This document shows, in pieces, positions 11,602 through 19,098 of a stretch of 43,401 bases of DNA. The position numbers and the translations under genes are program-made. Source of the stretch: Candidatus Coprenecus merdigallinarum (GTDB lineage Bacteria; Bacteroidota; Bacteroidia; Bacteroidales; UBA932); NCBI GenBank assembly GCA_018712545.1, contig DVGV01000045.1, positions 1-43,401 of the forward strand, in the 5' to 3' direction. The notes under the pieces were generated by a model. That model worked only from the letters and a program-made list of their open reading frames with translations. It was not told the origin of the DNA and did no database searches. The number at the start of each line of letters is the position of its first letter. Within the stretch, counting starts at the first letter, position 1.

Positions 11602-11631
11602 CAAAGATTCCAGCCGCCTAATTTGTGTCAA
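11602..11631 (-). promoter_or_regulatory. Candidate promoter of the ATP synthase operon
   Basis: On the minus strand, TTGACA begins at 11631 and, after 19 bases from the TTG, AATCTTTG lies at 11609-11602. This is one mismatch from the Bacteroidetes -7 box TAnnTTTG, with the expected -33/-7 spacing. The leader to atpD would be about 55 bases. It is the only such pair I find in the divergent spacer on this strand. Confidence 0.5.
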
Positions 11632-11686
11632 TTTATAGACAAAATAAGAACAGAATTAAAAAAATAGGTTTTTCCGAATTTATAAA

Positions 11687-11694
11687 TAACTTTG
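11687..11694 (+). promoter_or_regulatory. -7 box of smpB, probably giving a leaderless mRNA
   Basis: TAACTTTG matches TAnnTTTG exactly and ends seven bases before the smpB ATG. Since transcription in this phylum starts a few bases past the box, the 5' leader should be only zero to a few bases. No clear -33 TTTG is seen at the usual distance. Confidence 0.6.
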
Positions 11695-11701
11695 CATTCT
11701 T

Positions 11702-12148
11702 ATGGCCAAAGCAAAGAGCAAAATAGAAATCCGCAACAAGAAGGCCTCGTACGAATACGAGTTTCTGGAGAACTACACCGCCGGGATAGTCCTCACCGGC
11801 ACGGAGATAAAGTCCATCCGCGCCGGCAAGGCATCGCTCGTGGACAGCTGGTGCTATTTCTCCGGCGGAGAGCTCTATGTCAAGAACATGCACATAGCCG
11901 AATACTGGTGGGGTACCTTCAACCGCCACGATCCCAAGCGCGACCGCAAGCTGCTGCTCACCCGCAAGGAGCTCCGCAAGCTCGCCCGCGCCGTCAAGGA
12001 AAAGGGCCTGACCATCGTCACCCGCCGACTCTTCATCTCAGAGACCGGCTACGCCAAACTCGACATCGCCCTCGCCCGCGGCAAAAAGGAATACGACAAG
12101 CGCGAGTCCATCAAGGAAAAGGACCTCCGCCGCTACTCAGTCGACTAA
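11702..12148 (+). CDS. smpB: SsrA-binding protein SmpB
   Basis: SmpB binds the tRNA-like part of tmRNA and brings it to stalled ribosomes, where the nascent peptide is tagged for proteolysis. The 148-residue protein starts [33 protein letters not shown], the family signature for the beta-barrel that holds tmRNA. It ends with the positively charged tail [18 protein letters not shown], which folds into the decoding centre; the family length is about 150. The gene is divergent from the ATP synthase operon and convergent with the phosphatase gene, with a long inverted repeat between the convergent ends. The tmRNA gene itself is not in this window. Confidence 0.98.
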   Translation: MAKAKSKIEIRNKKASYEYEFLENYTAGIVLTGTEIKSIRAGKASLVDSWCYFSGGELYVKNMHIAEYWWGTFNRHDPKRDRKLLLTRKELRKLARAVKEKGLTIVTRRLFISETGYAKLDIALARGKKEYDKRESIKEKDLRRYSVD

Positions 12149-12161
12149 GCCAACAGGCACA

Positions 12162-12264
12162 CCGTCCGTACATAAGTATACCTCCGAAAATCCTCCCCAC
12201 CTGCGGTGGGTCCCCTCCCTTTTCGGGAGCCAAAGTTTTCGGAGGTATACTTATGTACGGACGG
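12162..12264. repeat. 103-bp element: 29-bp perfect inverted repeat holding two hairpins
   Basis: The arms 12162-12190 and 12236-12264 are perfect reverse complements over all 29 bases; the outer ends begin CCGTCCGTACATAAGTATAC. The 45-bp centre contains two hairpins of its own: CCCACC/GGTGGG (12196-12210) and CTCCC/GGGAG (12215-12229). Folded, each strand makes a long stem capped by two small stems, like a three-way junction. It fills the space between convergent smpB and the phosphatase gene, so it could act as a bidirectional terminator. A small non-autonomous mobile element or dispersed repeat is an alternative. I see no other copy in the window and cannot identify a target-site duplication. 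Confidence 0.9.
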
Positions 12265-12291
12265 CTATGAGCCGCAGATGTCTACTTGCCT

Positions 12292-13272
12292 CTATTTCGT
12301 ACGGGTGACGGTGTGGAGCACCTTGCCGTTCTTGTCGAGCATGTGCAGGCAGAGGGAGTCGGCGGAGACGGTCACGAGGGACCAGCCGGACTCGGGGCTG
12401 CAGAAGACGGTGCCCTCTATGGGCTCCACGTCACGGCTCAGGGAACCGGAGGTGTTGACGATGTAGTCGATGTCGCTGCCGTCCTTGCGGATATGCTGGA
12501 AGGTGTGCAGGTGACCGCAGACGTACATGTCCACATTGTCATGCTTGAGGAGCACGGTATTCACGCGTTCCTGCATGTTGGTGCGCTCAATCTCATCCTT
12601 GTCGGTGAAAGCGTAGATAGGATGGTGTCCCACTACGATAACCCAGTCCTCGTCGGCCTCCGACAGAGTTTTGTCCAGCCACGCGAGCTGCTCACGGTAG
12701 TCCGACTTGGAGGCGTCGGCGTACTTGTCGGTCTCCTCCCGGTACTTGTCGATGATGGGCGTGGTGTCGAGCATCACGATGCGGATCTCTACACCGTCCT
12801 CCTCCTGTACGAAGGTATAGTAGCGCGAGGGCATGTGCCAGCGGGCGCTGACCTGACTGTAGTCGATGCAGGCCTGAGTGTTGCTGCGGTACTCGTGGTT
12901 GCCGCAGACGGCGTACCAGGGCATCATCAGGTCGGGGTGGGAGTAGATAAGCTCGTAGTTGGTCATCCACAGAGGGTCGCTCACACTCTGCACGCCCTCG
13001 AAGTGGTGCACGTCACCGGCCGCCACCACAAACTCGATGTCGATGGTCTCAGCCATATCGCCCATGGTCTTGGCAATGGGTTTCTGGTCGTAGTAGCCGT
13101 TGCGGCCCAAGTCGTTGGCGATGTAGAAGTTGAGCGGCTGTTCCAAAGCCTTCCACTCCTGGGAGCGGTCCTCCCCTGTGGAGGAGGACACACTCACGGA
13201 AGTGTTGCAGGACACCGCTGTCAGGGACAATACCGCAGCGGCGGTAAGGGTCAGAAGATTGATTCTTTTCAT
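12292..13272 (-). CDS. Calcineurin-like metallophosphatase lipoprotein (purple acid phosphatase type)
   Basis: The signal peptide ends in a lipobox (LTAVSC, Cys22), placing the enzyme on the outer surface or in the periplasm. Metal-ligand motifs appear in the order of the calcineurin-like superfamily: D54 in NDLGRNGYYD, GDVHHFEGV at 86-94, GNHEY at 124-128, GHHPIY and GHLH further on. Spacing and the DVHHFEGV block resemble tartrate-resistant acid phosphatases, which hydrolyse phosphate monoesters; the first motif has ND where GD is usual. At 326 residues it is a single domain. It is the last gene of a probable operon with the beta-helix lipoprotein (37-base gap) and the TonB-dependent receptor, suggesting it strips phosphate from something that receptor imports. 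The substrate is not known. Confidence 0.87.
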   Translation of the reverse strand: MKRINLLTLTAAAVLSLTAVSCNTSVSVSSSTGEDRSQEWKALEQPLNFYIANDLGRNGYYDQKPIAKTMGDMAETIDIEFVVAAGDVHHFEGVQSVSDPLWMTNYELIYSHPDLMMPWYAVCGNHEYRSNTQACIDYSQVSARWHMPSRYYTFVQEEDGVEIRIVMLDTTPIIDKYREETDKYADASKSDYREQLAWLDKTLSEADEDWVIVVGHHPIYAFTDKDEIERTNMQERVNTVLLKHDNVDMYVCGHLHTFQHIRKDGSDIDYIVNTSGSLSRDVEPIEGTVFCSPESGWSLVTVSADSLCLHMLDKNGKVLHTVTRTK

Positions 13273-13309
13273 AAAGCTGTCTTTGTTTTATTGATTTTAC
13301 CTGTGCTGA

Positions 13310-14743
13310 TTATTCTCCAAATGCTCCGAACCATGCCGCTACGGCAGGAGAGGTATAGGTCTGGCCGTTTACCTCGAGGCCGGATGTTCCGAAATAAGGC
13401 TGACGGTCACCGGCGGTGTAAGTCTTCGAAGCGTCGAGGGCAGGAGAGCCGGCTGCAAGATGGAAGTCCCAGCTGTCATTGAAGGTATAGCTTGCAGGAT
13501 CCATATTGAGGTCGAAGTTGACGAACCTGGGATCGAGAGATGCTGCTTCCTCAGCAGTCCTGGCTATCACGCTGTGCACATCCACCTTCTCTGTATCGTA
13601 CCACTCGTGGTTGAAGGCATAGCCCTCGTAGGGGAACTTCACGCCGGAGTAGAGCAGTATCTCGCCGTCATCCTCATACTCACCGCTGAACACTATCGAG
13701 CTTTCCACCGTACCGGAAGCATAGTAGTTGTAGTCTATCATGGAATGCTCGCCGTCGTAGCAGTCCTCGGAACCGGGCTCATCCCATGCGGGTGTGGTGG
13801 CGCGGAACTTACAGTTCACGAGCAGATTGTTGAACACGCCTGCGTCGGCATTCTCCTCCACATAGATTCCGCCGCCTTTCTCTCCGTCACGCCTCCAGCC
13901 GGAGCCGATGATTGTATTGTTGTAGGCACAGATCTGAGCCTGATGGCGCACCTCGCTCTGGTCGGAGCTGGAGAGCTTCAGGCCGTTGGTATTGGCGCTG
14001 AACATGATGTTGCGGGTTACGTCCACAGTACAGCCGGACTTTACGTTGACAGCCTCCGCACCGTCATAACCGATGGCGCTGAAGATGTTGTCGGCGATGA
14101 TGGCATTGCCGCCCATCATATAGATGGCATCGGACCAGCCGTTGCGCAGGATGGAGTTGGTAATGACGTAGCGGCCGTCCACATTGTTGGTGGTGATGTG
14201 GGGATAGGCGTCGTCACCGGCGGTGTAATATCCGTTCTCGGCTGCGGGCGAACCCTCGATTACCTGGCCGCCGGTGTACTCGATGATGGTGTGGTCGATG
14301 AGCATCTCCCCGCAGGTAGCACCGGCAACGATTCCGCCCCAGAGGCCCTGGAAGGTATTGGCGGCTGTTCTGAGCTCCTCCGCCACAGTCAGGCGCACAG
14401 GCTCGTCCTCAGTTCCGAGGCAGTAGAGATTTCCATCCACTGAGAATTCGATGGCAGCATGGTTGACACCCACTCCGGCATCGCTGAACACTACTGTCAC
14501 ACCCTGCTCGATAGTGAGGCTCTCACCCTCGGGAACTACAATATGCCCGTCTACATAGACTGTGCTGCCGGCCTCCCACACACCTGAGACATTACCTGAG
14601 ACTGTTTCCGGACCGCCGGGAACAACCTGCGTGGAATCCTCAGGATTGGGGACAGGTTCGGGTTCGATGTTGTCTTTCTCACAGGAGACCATGGAAAATA
14701 CCATTGCAAGAGCTGCAATGACAAAAAATGCTTTTGTTTTCAT
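13310..14743 (-). CDS. Right-handed beta-helix lipoprotein
   Basis: Lipoprotein signal with MVFSMVSC lipobox, then a Pro/Glu tether (EPEPVPNPEDS). From about residue 55 the chain has the pattern of parallel beta-helix coils: GxVxVPEGESLTIEQGVTVVF at the start, then repeated NxI and NNxI turns such as YVITNSILRNG, AIIADNIF, DVTRNIMF and AYNNTIIGSG. The C-terminus has the DFHLAAGSPALDA motif common in secreted pectate-lyase-like beta-helix proteins. I see no identifiable lyase or hydrolase active site, so it may be a binding protein. Its place between a TonB-dependent receptor and a phosphatase lipoprotein (27- and 37-base gaps) suggests a surface substrate-binding role, taking the position that SusD holds in polysaccharide loci. 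Confidence 0.84.
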   Translation of the reverse strand: MKTKAFFVIAALAMVFSMVSCEKDNIEPEPVPNPEDSTQVVPGGPETVSGNVSGVWEAGSTVYVDGHIVVPEGESLTIEQGVTVVFSDAGVGVNHAAIEFSVDGNLYCLGTEDEPVRLTVAEELRTAANTFQGLWGGIVAGATCGEMLIDHTIIEYTGGQVIEGSPAAENGYYTAGDDAYPHITTNNVDGRYVITNSILRNGWSDAIYMMGGNAIIADNIFSAIGYDGAEAVNVKSGCTVDVTRNIMFSANTNGLKLSSSDQSEVRHQAQICAYNNTIIGSGWRRDGEKGGGIYVEENADAGVFNNLLVNCKFRATTPAWDEPGSEDCYDGEHSMIDYNYYASGTVESSIVFSGEYEDDGEILLYSGVKFPYEGYAFNHEWYDTEKVDVHSVIARTAEEAASLDPRFVNFDLNMDPASYTFNDSWDFHLAAGSPALDASKTYTAGDRQPYFGTSGLEVNGQTYTSPAVAAWFGAFGE

Positions 14744-14770
14744 GTTGATTAATTAAGTGGTTGTTTCTGA

Positions 14771-17455
14771 TTATTTTTCTTTAAACGAATACCTTAGACC
14801 TATCATAAGGGACTGCCCGTGCCACTCTCTGCGCTCGATGACTCCTCCGCGGTAGCGCTCGTAGTCCTTGAGATTCTCCGTGCGGGGGTTGTTCACTATG
14901 TAACGGAGAACGGGGATGTCCAGCAGATTGTTGGCCTTGGCGTAAAGGGTGACTCCGCACTTGAAGCCCTTCTCCAGCGAAGCGTCGAGCTGAACGTAGC
15001 CTGCCTCCCAGATATCATTGTCCACCCAGTTGGATATCTCACTGAGCCTGCGTCCGGTATAGCTGCCTGACACCTGGGCTTCGACTCCAGCCCTCGCAAA
15101 CTTGAACAGGAGCGAGAGGTTGGCCACATGGGCAGCCTGACCGTAGAGCGGACGGGTCTGGCTCACAGTAATGACCTCATTGCCCTGCATGGTGCGCTTG
15201 GTGGTGGTGATGGCCGAGTGGGTATAGGTGTAGTTGGCCTTGACTCCGAACCAGTTGAAATATTTCATGACATCCACCTCGACCCCGGCATTTGTCGCGT
15301 CACCGAAATTCATAGGAGTGAGGAACGTCGCCTGTCCCTCGGAGATGAGCCCGTACTCAATCGGGTCGTAGAGCTTCTTCCAGAAGAGTCCAACCATGAA
15401 CTGCTCGGAGGACTTGGGGAAGAACTCGTAGCGCAGGTCGATGTTGTCTGCGGTGGTGTGCTTCAGGTCCGGATTACCCTGCTCGTCATAATCTTCATTG
15501 AGGATGGTGTAGGGCACTATCTCGAAGAATCCGGGGCGGTTGATGGACCGTCCGTAGGACAGACGCAGGAAAGCATTCCTGTGCACGTTATACTTGAGGT
15601 GCACGCTCGGCAGAAGATCTGTATAGACCTGATGTCCCTCGCCGTCAGTCTGTCTGGGAAACACGAGCGTATAGCCCTGATCCGTATGTTCGACCCTGAG
15701 TCCGGCAATCACCTCCAGCCTGTCCCAGTCATAGGTTCCCATCAGATAGGCCGCCCCTATCCTCTCGAACGCATCGTAGTTGAGGGGGTCACCCACGTTG
15801 CCGTAACGCCGGGGCTCGAGGAGGAGCTCGTCGAAATTGGTCCAGTCCTCGCCGTATATCTGGAGGTCATATATTCCTGTAGGAGAATCAAAAGTATACT
15901 CGTTGAAGAAACTGTTGCGGATCTTGTCGCGGTACATTCCGCCGGCCTGAAGGTTTAGTTCGGAGCTGTTTGCGAAATCAAACCTGTAGGACAGATTGAC
16001 GTAACCGGCGATGTCCCTGTCGCTGTTGTGCTCCCAGCGGCGGTCGGCCGAGTCGGTGTTGTACAGATGGTTGCCGTTGATATAGATATAGGCGTTGTCA
16101 GGAGTGGTGCTGTATGCTTTCGAGAACACTCCCGTCCAGTCCAGCTTCAGTCTGTCGCCTCTCAGGAAAGAATGCTCGCCCTTAAGCGTGGTATTGAAGA
16201 TGTACTGGTGATTCCATTTCATCCTGACAGTACGCTCCTGGTCGTTGGAACCGTCGCGGACCTCCGTCTCCTGCAGATCCATATATCCTGCGTAGAGCAT
16301 GAGCTTGTGCCGGTTGGAGATACGGTAGTCGAGCTTTGCGTGGGCTCCCATACGGTTCTGCTCCTCGGAATACCAGCGGTTCTCCGTTCCTTTTCCGGAG
16401 GAGCCCGGAATGTAATAGAGCGATGCGTCCTTGCCACGGAAGAGATTCTGATAGCTGAAAGCCGCCACAACACCCAGCTTGCCGCCGAAGTAACGGTCTC
16501 CGTAAGAGAATCCGCCCACGATGTCAGGGCGCGGGCGGCCTTGGGACATACGGAGGTTTTCCATAGTAAAATCATCGGCTGACACCGAATAGTTCTCATT
16601 ATGCAGTTCAGGGCGCCCCATCCTCTCATTAGGCGAGAGCTTCTGTATCGCCCTGTGATTGAATGTCTGGAAGTCCCGGTCCAGGAAGAGGGCGCTGTAG
16701 CCTGTTGACAGGTTGGCGGTGATTTCCATACGCTCCGGAGCATCTTTCATGACCAGATTGACGGCGCCGCCGATACCGTCACCTTCCATATCGGCCGTCA
16801 GGGACTTGGTGACCTCGATACGGTCGAGTATCTCGGAAGGGAAAATGTCCAGGGGGACAAAGCGGTTCTTGTTGTCCGGGCTGGGAATCTTGACCCCGTT
16901 GACCAGAGTGTAGTTGTAACGCTTGTCCATACCGCGGAGGATCGCATACTGACCCTCTCCGCTGCTGTTGCGCTCCACTGTCACTCCCGACATCCTTTTT
17001 ATAACATTAGCCACCGTGATGTCGGGGGACAGTTCCATAGCCTTGGCGCTCATCACATTGACCACATTGACCGAATTCCTCTCTATATTTCTTGCCGCTA
17101 CCTCCGTACGCCCGCCGCCGGTAGCCGAGACAACCACCGTCTCGAGCATCTCTACGTCCGGCTCCATCGATATGCGGAGCTCCTGCGCCGCATCCGTAAA
17201 ATTGACCTCCACGTCCTTGTAGCCGATGAGATTGCAGACCAGTGTACCGCCCTGTACTTTTACATCAATAGAGAAGCTGCCGTCCAGGCCTGTCACCGCC
17301 CAGCTGTCCGTGGAGCCTTTCAGCAGCACCGTTACACCTACCATCTCTTCTCCTGTAGAAGCATCCAGGACCTTACCGCGTATGGTCTCGGCCATCAGGA
17401 TGGAAGACTGCAATAAAACTGCCAATGTCAGCAGAAATAACTTTTTCGTGTTCAT
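14771..17455 (-). CDS. TonB-dependent outer membrane receptor, non-SusC type
   Basis: An 894-residue ligand-gated importer energised by TonB. It has a signal peptide (cleavage near MAETIRG), a carboxypeptidase-regulatory-like domain at about residues 24-105, a plug from about 115 (ETVVVSATGGG) and a 22-stranded barrel ending in LMIGLRYSFKEK. The plug reads RGMDKRYNYTLVNGVKIPSP and VPLDIFPSEILDRIEVTKSL, the form found in long receptors of Xanthomonas/Caulobacter type, not the SusC signature, and no SusD gene is adjacent. It is the first gene of the receptor, beta-helix, phosphatase unit. A TAnnTTTG box sits 19 bases before the ATG. The imported molecule is unknown; a phosphorylated compound is inference from the neighbouring phosphatase. 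Confidence 0.92.
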   Translation of the reverse strand: MNTKKLFLLTLAVLLQSSILMAETIRGKVLDASTGEEMVGVTVLLKGSTDSWAVTGLDGSFSIDVKVQGGTLVCNLIGYKDVEVNFTDAAQELRISMEPDVEMLETVVVSATGGGRTEVAARNIERNSVNVVNVMSAKAMELSPDITVANVIKRMSGVTVERNSSGEGQYAILRGMDKRYNYTLVNGVKIPSPDNKNRFVPLDIFPSEILDRIEVTKSLTADMEGDGIGGAVNLVMKDAPERMEITANLSTGYSALFLDRDFQTFNHRAIQKLSPNERMGRPELHNENYSVSADDFTMENLRMSQGRPRPDIVGGFSYGDRYFGGKLGVVAAFSYQNLFRGKDASLYYIPGSSGKGTENRWYSEEQNRMGAHAKLDYRISNRHKLMLYAGYMDLQETEVRDGSNDQERTVRMKWNHQYIFNTTLKGEHSFLRGDRLKLDWTGVFSKAYSTTPDNAYIYINGNHLYNTDSADRRWEHNSDRDIAGYVNLSYRFDFANSSELNLQAGGMYRDKIRNSFFNEYTFDSPTGIYDLQIYGEDWTNFDELLLEPRRYGNVGDPLNYDAFERIGAAYLMGTYDWDRLEVIAGLRVEHTDQGYTLVFPRQTDGEGHQVYTDLLPSVHLKYNVHRNAFLRLSYGRSINRPGFFEIVPYTILNEDYDEQGNPDLKHTTADNIDLRYEFFPKSSEQFMVGLFWKKLYDPIEYGLISEGQATFLTPMNFGDATNAGVEVDVMKYFNWFGVKANYTYTHSAITTTKRTMQGNEVITVSQTRPLYGQAAHVANLSLLFKFARAGVEAQVSGSYTGRRLSEISNWVDNDIWEAGYVQLDASLEKGFKCGVTLYAKANNLLDIPVLRYIVNNPRTENLKDYERYRGGVIERREWHGQSLMIGLRYSFKEK

Positions 17456-17474
17456 ACCTTTTGTTTTCCGGCGG

Positions 17475-17482
17475 CAAAGGTA
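17475..17482 (-). promoter_or_regulatory. -7 box of the receptor operon
   Basis: TACCTTTG on the minus strand matches TAnnTTTG and lies 19 bases before the receptor ATG. No -33 TTTG is present at 19-21 bases, so the promoter may need an activator. An 8-bp inverted repeat, TGTGATGA at 17517-17524 and TCATCACA at 17551-17558, lies upstream. Confidence 0.5.
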
Positions 17483-17585
17483 TTCTGTCCCTGTTTCAAG
17501 GTTATTGCATTGCGGTTGTGATGAGGTTAAAATAATATTTCAAACACATTTCATCACATTTGGTTATACATCCGAAATCCGGCAT

Positions 17586-17654
17586 TTGTAATAAAATTGT
17601 CATATTATTGTAATAAATCTGTAACAATCCATTATTTATTACAGTGTACATTTG
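17586..17654 (+). promoter_or_regulatory. Promoter and operator-like repeats before the 17680 lipoprotein
   Basis: The -7 box TACATTTG is at 17647-17654, 25 bases before the ATG. Upstream, TTGTAATAAA occurs twice in direct orientation, at 17586-17595 and 17608-17617, exactly 22 bp apart. TGTAATAAAT at 17609-17618 forms a perfect 10-bp inverted repeat with ATTTATTACA at 17634-17643, which ends three bases before the -7 box. The layout over the -40 to -12 region looks like a binding site for a dimeric regulator. The protein is unknown. Confidence 0.55.
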
Positions 17655-17679
17655 TAATGTATTTTAAAATCCTATCAAA

Positions 17680-19086
17680 ATGCTACACTTAACATTAAAA
17701 TCCTTTATGCTGTGGGGCTCGGCCGCGACGCTTCTCCTGGCCGCCGCAGCATGTACGGAAGAGACACCGGTCGAAGTGCGGCAGGGGACAGAGTTCCTCA
17801 ACGCTTCCAATGCCGTATATGACGGCAAGGCCGGCACCTACTCCGTAGAACTTACCAATGACAGCTGCTCCCTGAACTTCGTGCTCTCGACTCAGTACGA
17901 AGGCCTTGCAGCAGACTCTCCCGTTCCTTCCGAAGGAGCGTACATGATTGCCTCCTCGGACACGGAACACTCCGTTGAAAGCGGAGCAGCCTGGACTGAC
18001 GCCGACGGCGTACAGCATCAGGCCAGCCAGGCTAACATCTTCGTATTACCAGCCGACGGGGCGTGCGGCATCAGCGGAACCATGACCGATGCCGGGGGCG
18101 AACTGATAAAGTTCTCCTGCAGCAACGTCACATTCTCACATACCATCTCCGCATGCACGGACTATGACAGCGCCTACGAGGAAGTTTCCGAAGACTCTCA
18201 CTCGCTGCTCCTCGCCACAGAAGGCCAGACCCTGATTATCAGTATGGAGGAATCTCCCGCAGACGGTGTTAATGAAATCGCCGAGGCATATGTACTCTCG
18301 GAAGGAGATACATCCGCAGTGACCGGACTGATGTACATAAGCCGTCAGAACGGAGGATATTCCATCAGCGGCTATGCCGTACCCGGCCCATCAGAAGAGT
18401 TCAGGTTCAGATATGAAGGAGCCGTCCTGCCTGCAGAGCTGATGAGACCCGACCTGTACAGTCTGCTTGGAGGCGACTGGTACGCATCAAGTTCGGAAAT
18501 CGTGACCTACGATGCGGACAAAGAGGAATGGATCTCCGTGGCACAGGACTACTCCGACGACTTCAGCGCCATCGGCCTGCCTGACCTCGGATATTTCTAC
18601 ATGACCGGGCTCTTCGACCCCTCGTTCTCTTTCCTGGCCGAAGTTCATGCAGGAGAGGACAACATGCTCCGCATACCCTGCAATCCCCAGACAAATCCGG
18701 TAGCCATGGTAACCGCAGGACTGGGAACGCAGTACCTGCTTTTCGTGACCCTGTACAACCCTGACAGCGGCAACTTTCTCATCGGAAGCAGCTATGTCCC
18801 GGTTCTCATATCTGAAGACTTCCAGAGCATGACCGTACAGAGCTACACCACCGACAACGGTGAATACACCCACCTGGGGCTTATCGGAATGACCGCCAGC
18901 GGAAGCTACTCGATGTTCTCCAACTGGCCTTTCGTGGAGCTTCCCTCCATATCCAGGACAGACGGATCCGCCCCCGCCTCCTCACCGGCGACAGTGAGAA
19001 TCTCAGGCGAGGCAGAAACCGGCGTCATCGACAGTGTCATTCCCGCCGACAGCATTACAGAAATCATTCCCATAAAACGCTTTTAA
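17680..19086 (+). CDS. Lipoprotein of unknown function
   Basis: Signal peptide with lipobox LLAAAAC (Cys25), followed by a 440-residue beta-rich, Ser- and Gly-rich chain with few Lys. The repeated phrase pattern (AYMIASSD, FSCSNVTFSH, YSISGYAVPG, LYSLLGGDWYASS) resembles Bacteroidales surface lipoproteins that tile beta-sandwich modules, but I cannot name a domain or an active site. The C-terminus ends IPADSITEIIPIKRF. It has its own promoter with operator-like repeats and is followed after 12 bases by the BACON/leucine-rich-repeat lipoprotein, so the two form a small operon divergent from the TonB receptor operon. Confidence 0.8.
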   Translation: MLHLTLKSFMLWGSAATLLLAAAACTEETPVEVRQGTEFLNASNAVYDGKAGTYSVELTNDSCSLNFVLSTQYEGLAADSPVPSEGAYMIASSDTEHSVESGAAWTDADGVQHQASQANIFVLPADGACGISGTMTDAGGELIKFSCSNVTFSHTISACTDYDSAYEEVSEDSHSLLLATEGQTLIISMEESPADGVNEIAEAYVLSEGDTSAVTGLMYISRQNGGYSISGYAVPGPSEEFRFRYEGAVLPAELMRPDLYSLLGGDWYASSSEIVTYDADKEEWISVAQDYSDDFSAIGLPDLGYFYMTGLFDPSFSFLAEVHAGEDNMLRIPCNPQTNPVAMVTAGLGTQYLLFVTLYNPDSGNFLIGSSYVPVLISEDFQSMTVQSYTTDNGEYTHLGLIGMTASGSYSMFSNWPFVELPSISRTDGSAPASSPATVRISGEAETGVIDSVIPADSITEIIPIKRF

Positions 19087-19098
19087 CCAGACATCATC

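Noticed and set aside
12206-12466. Short plus-strand frame starting in the inverted repeat
   Set aside because: It runs antisense into the phosphatase gene and begins inside the hairpin element; no protein features.
14771-17455. SusC-type receptor of a classic polysaccharide utilisation locus
   Set aside because: The protein is shorter than SusC, lacks its signature segments, and has no SusD partner next to it.
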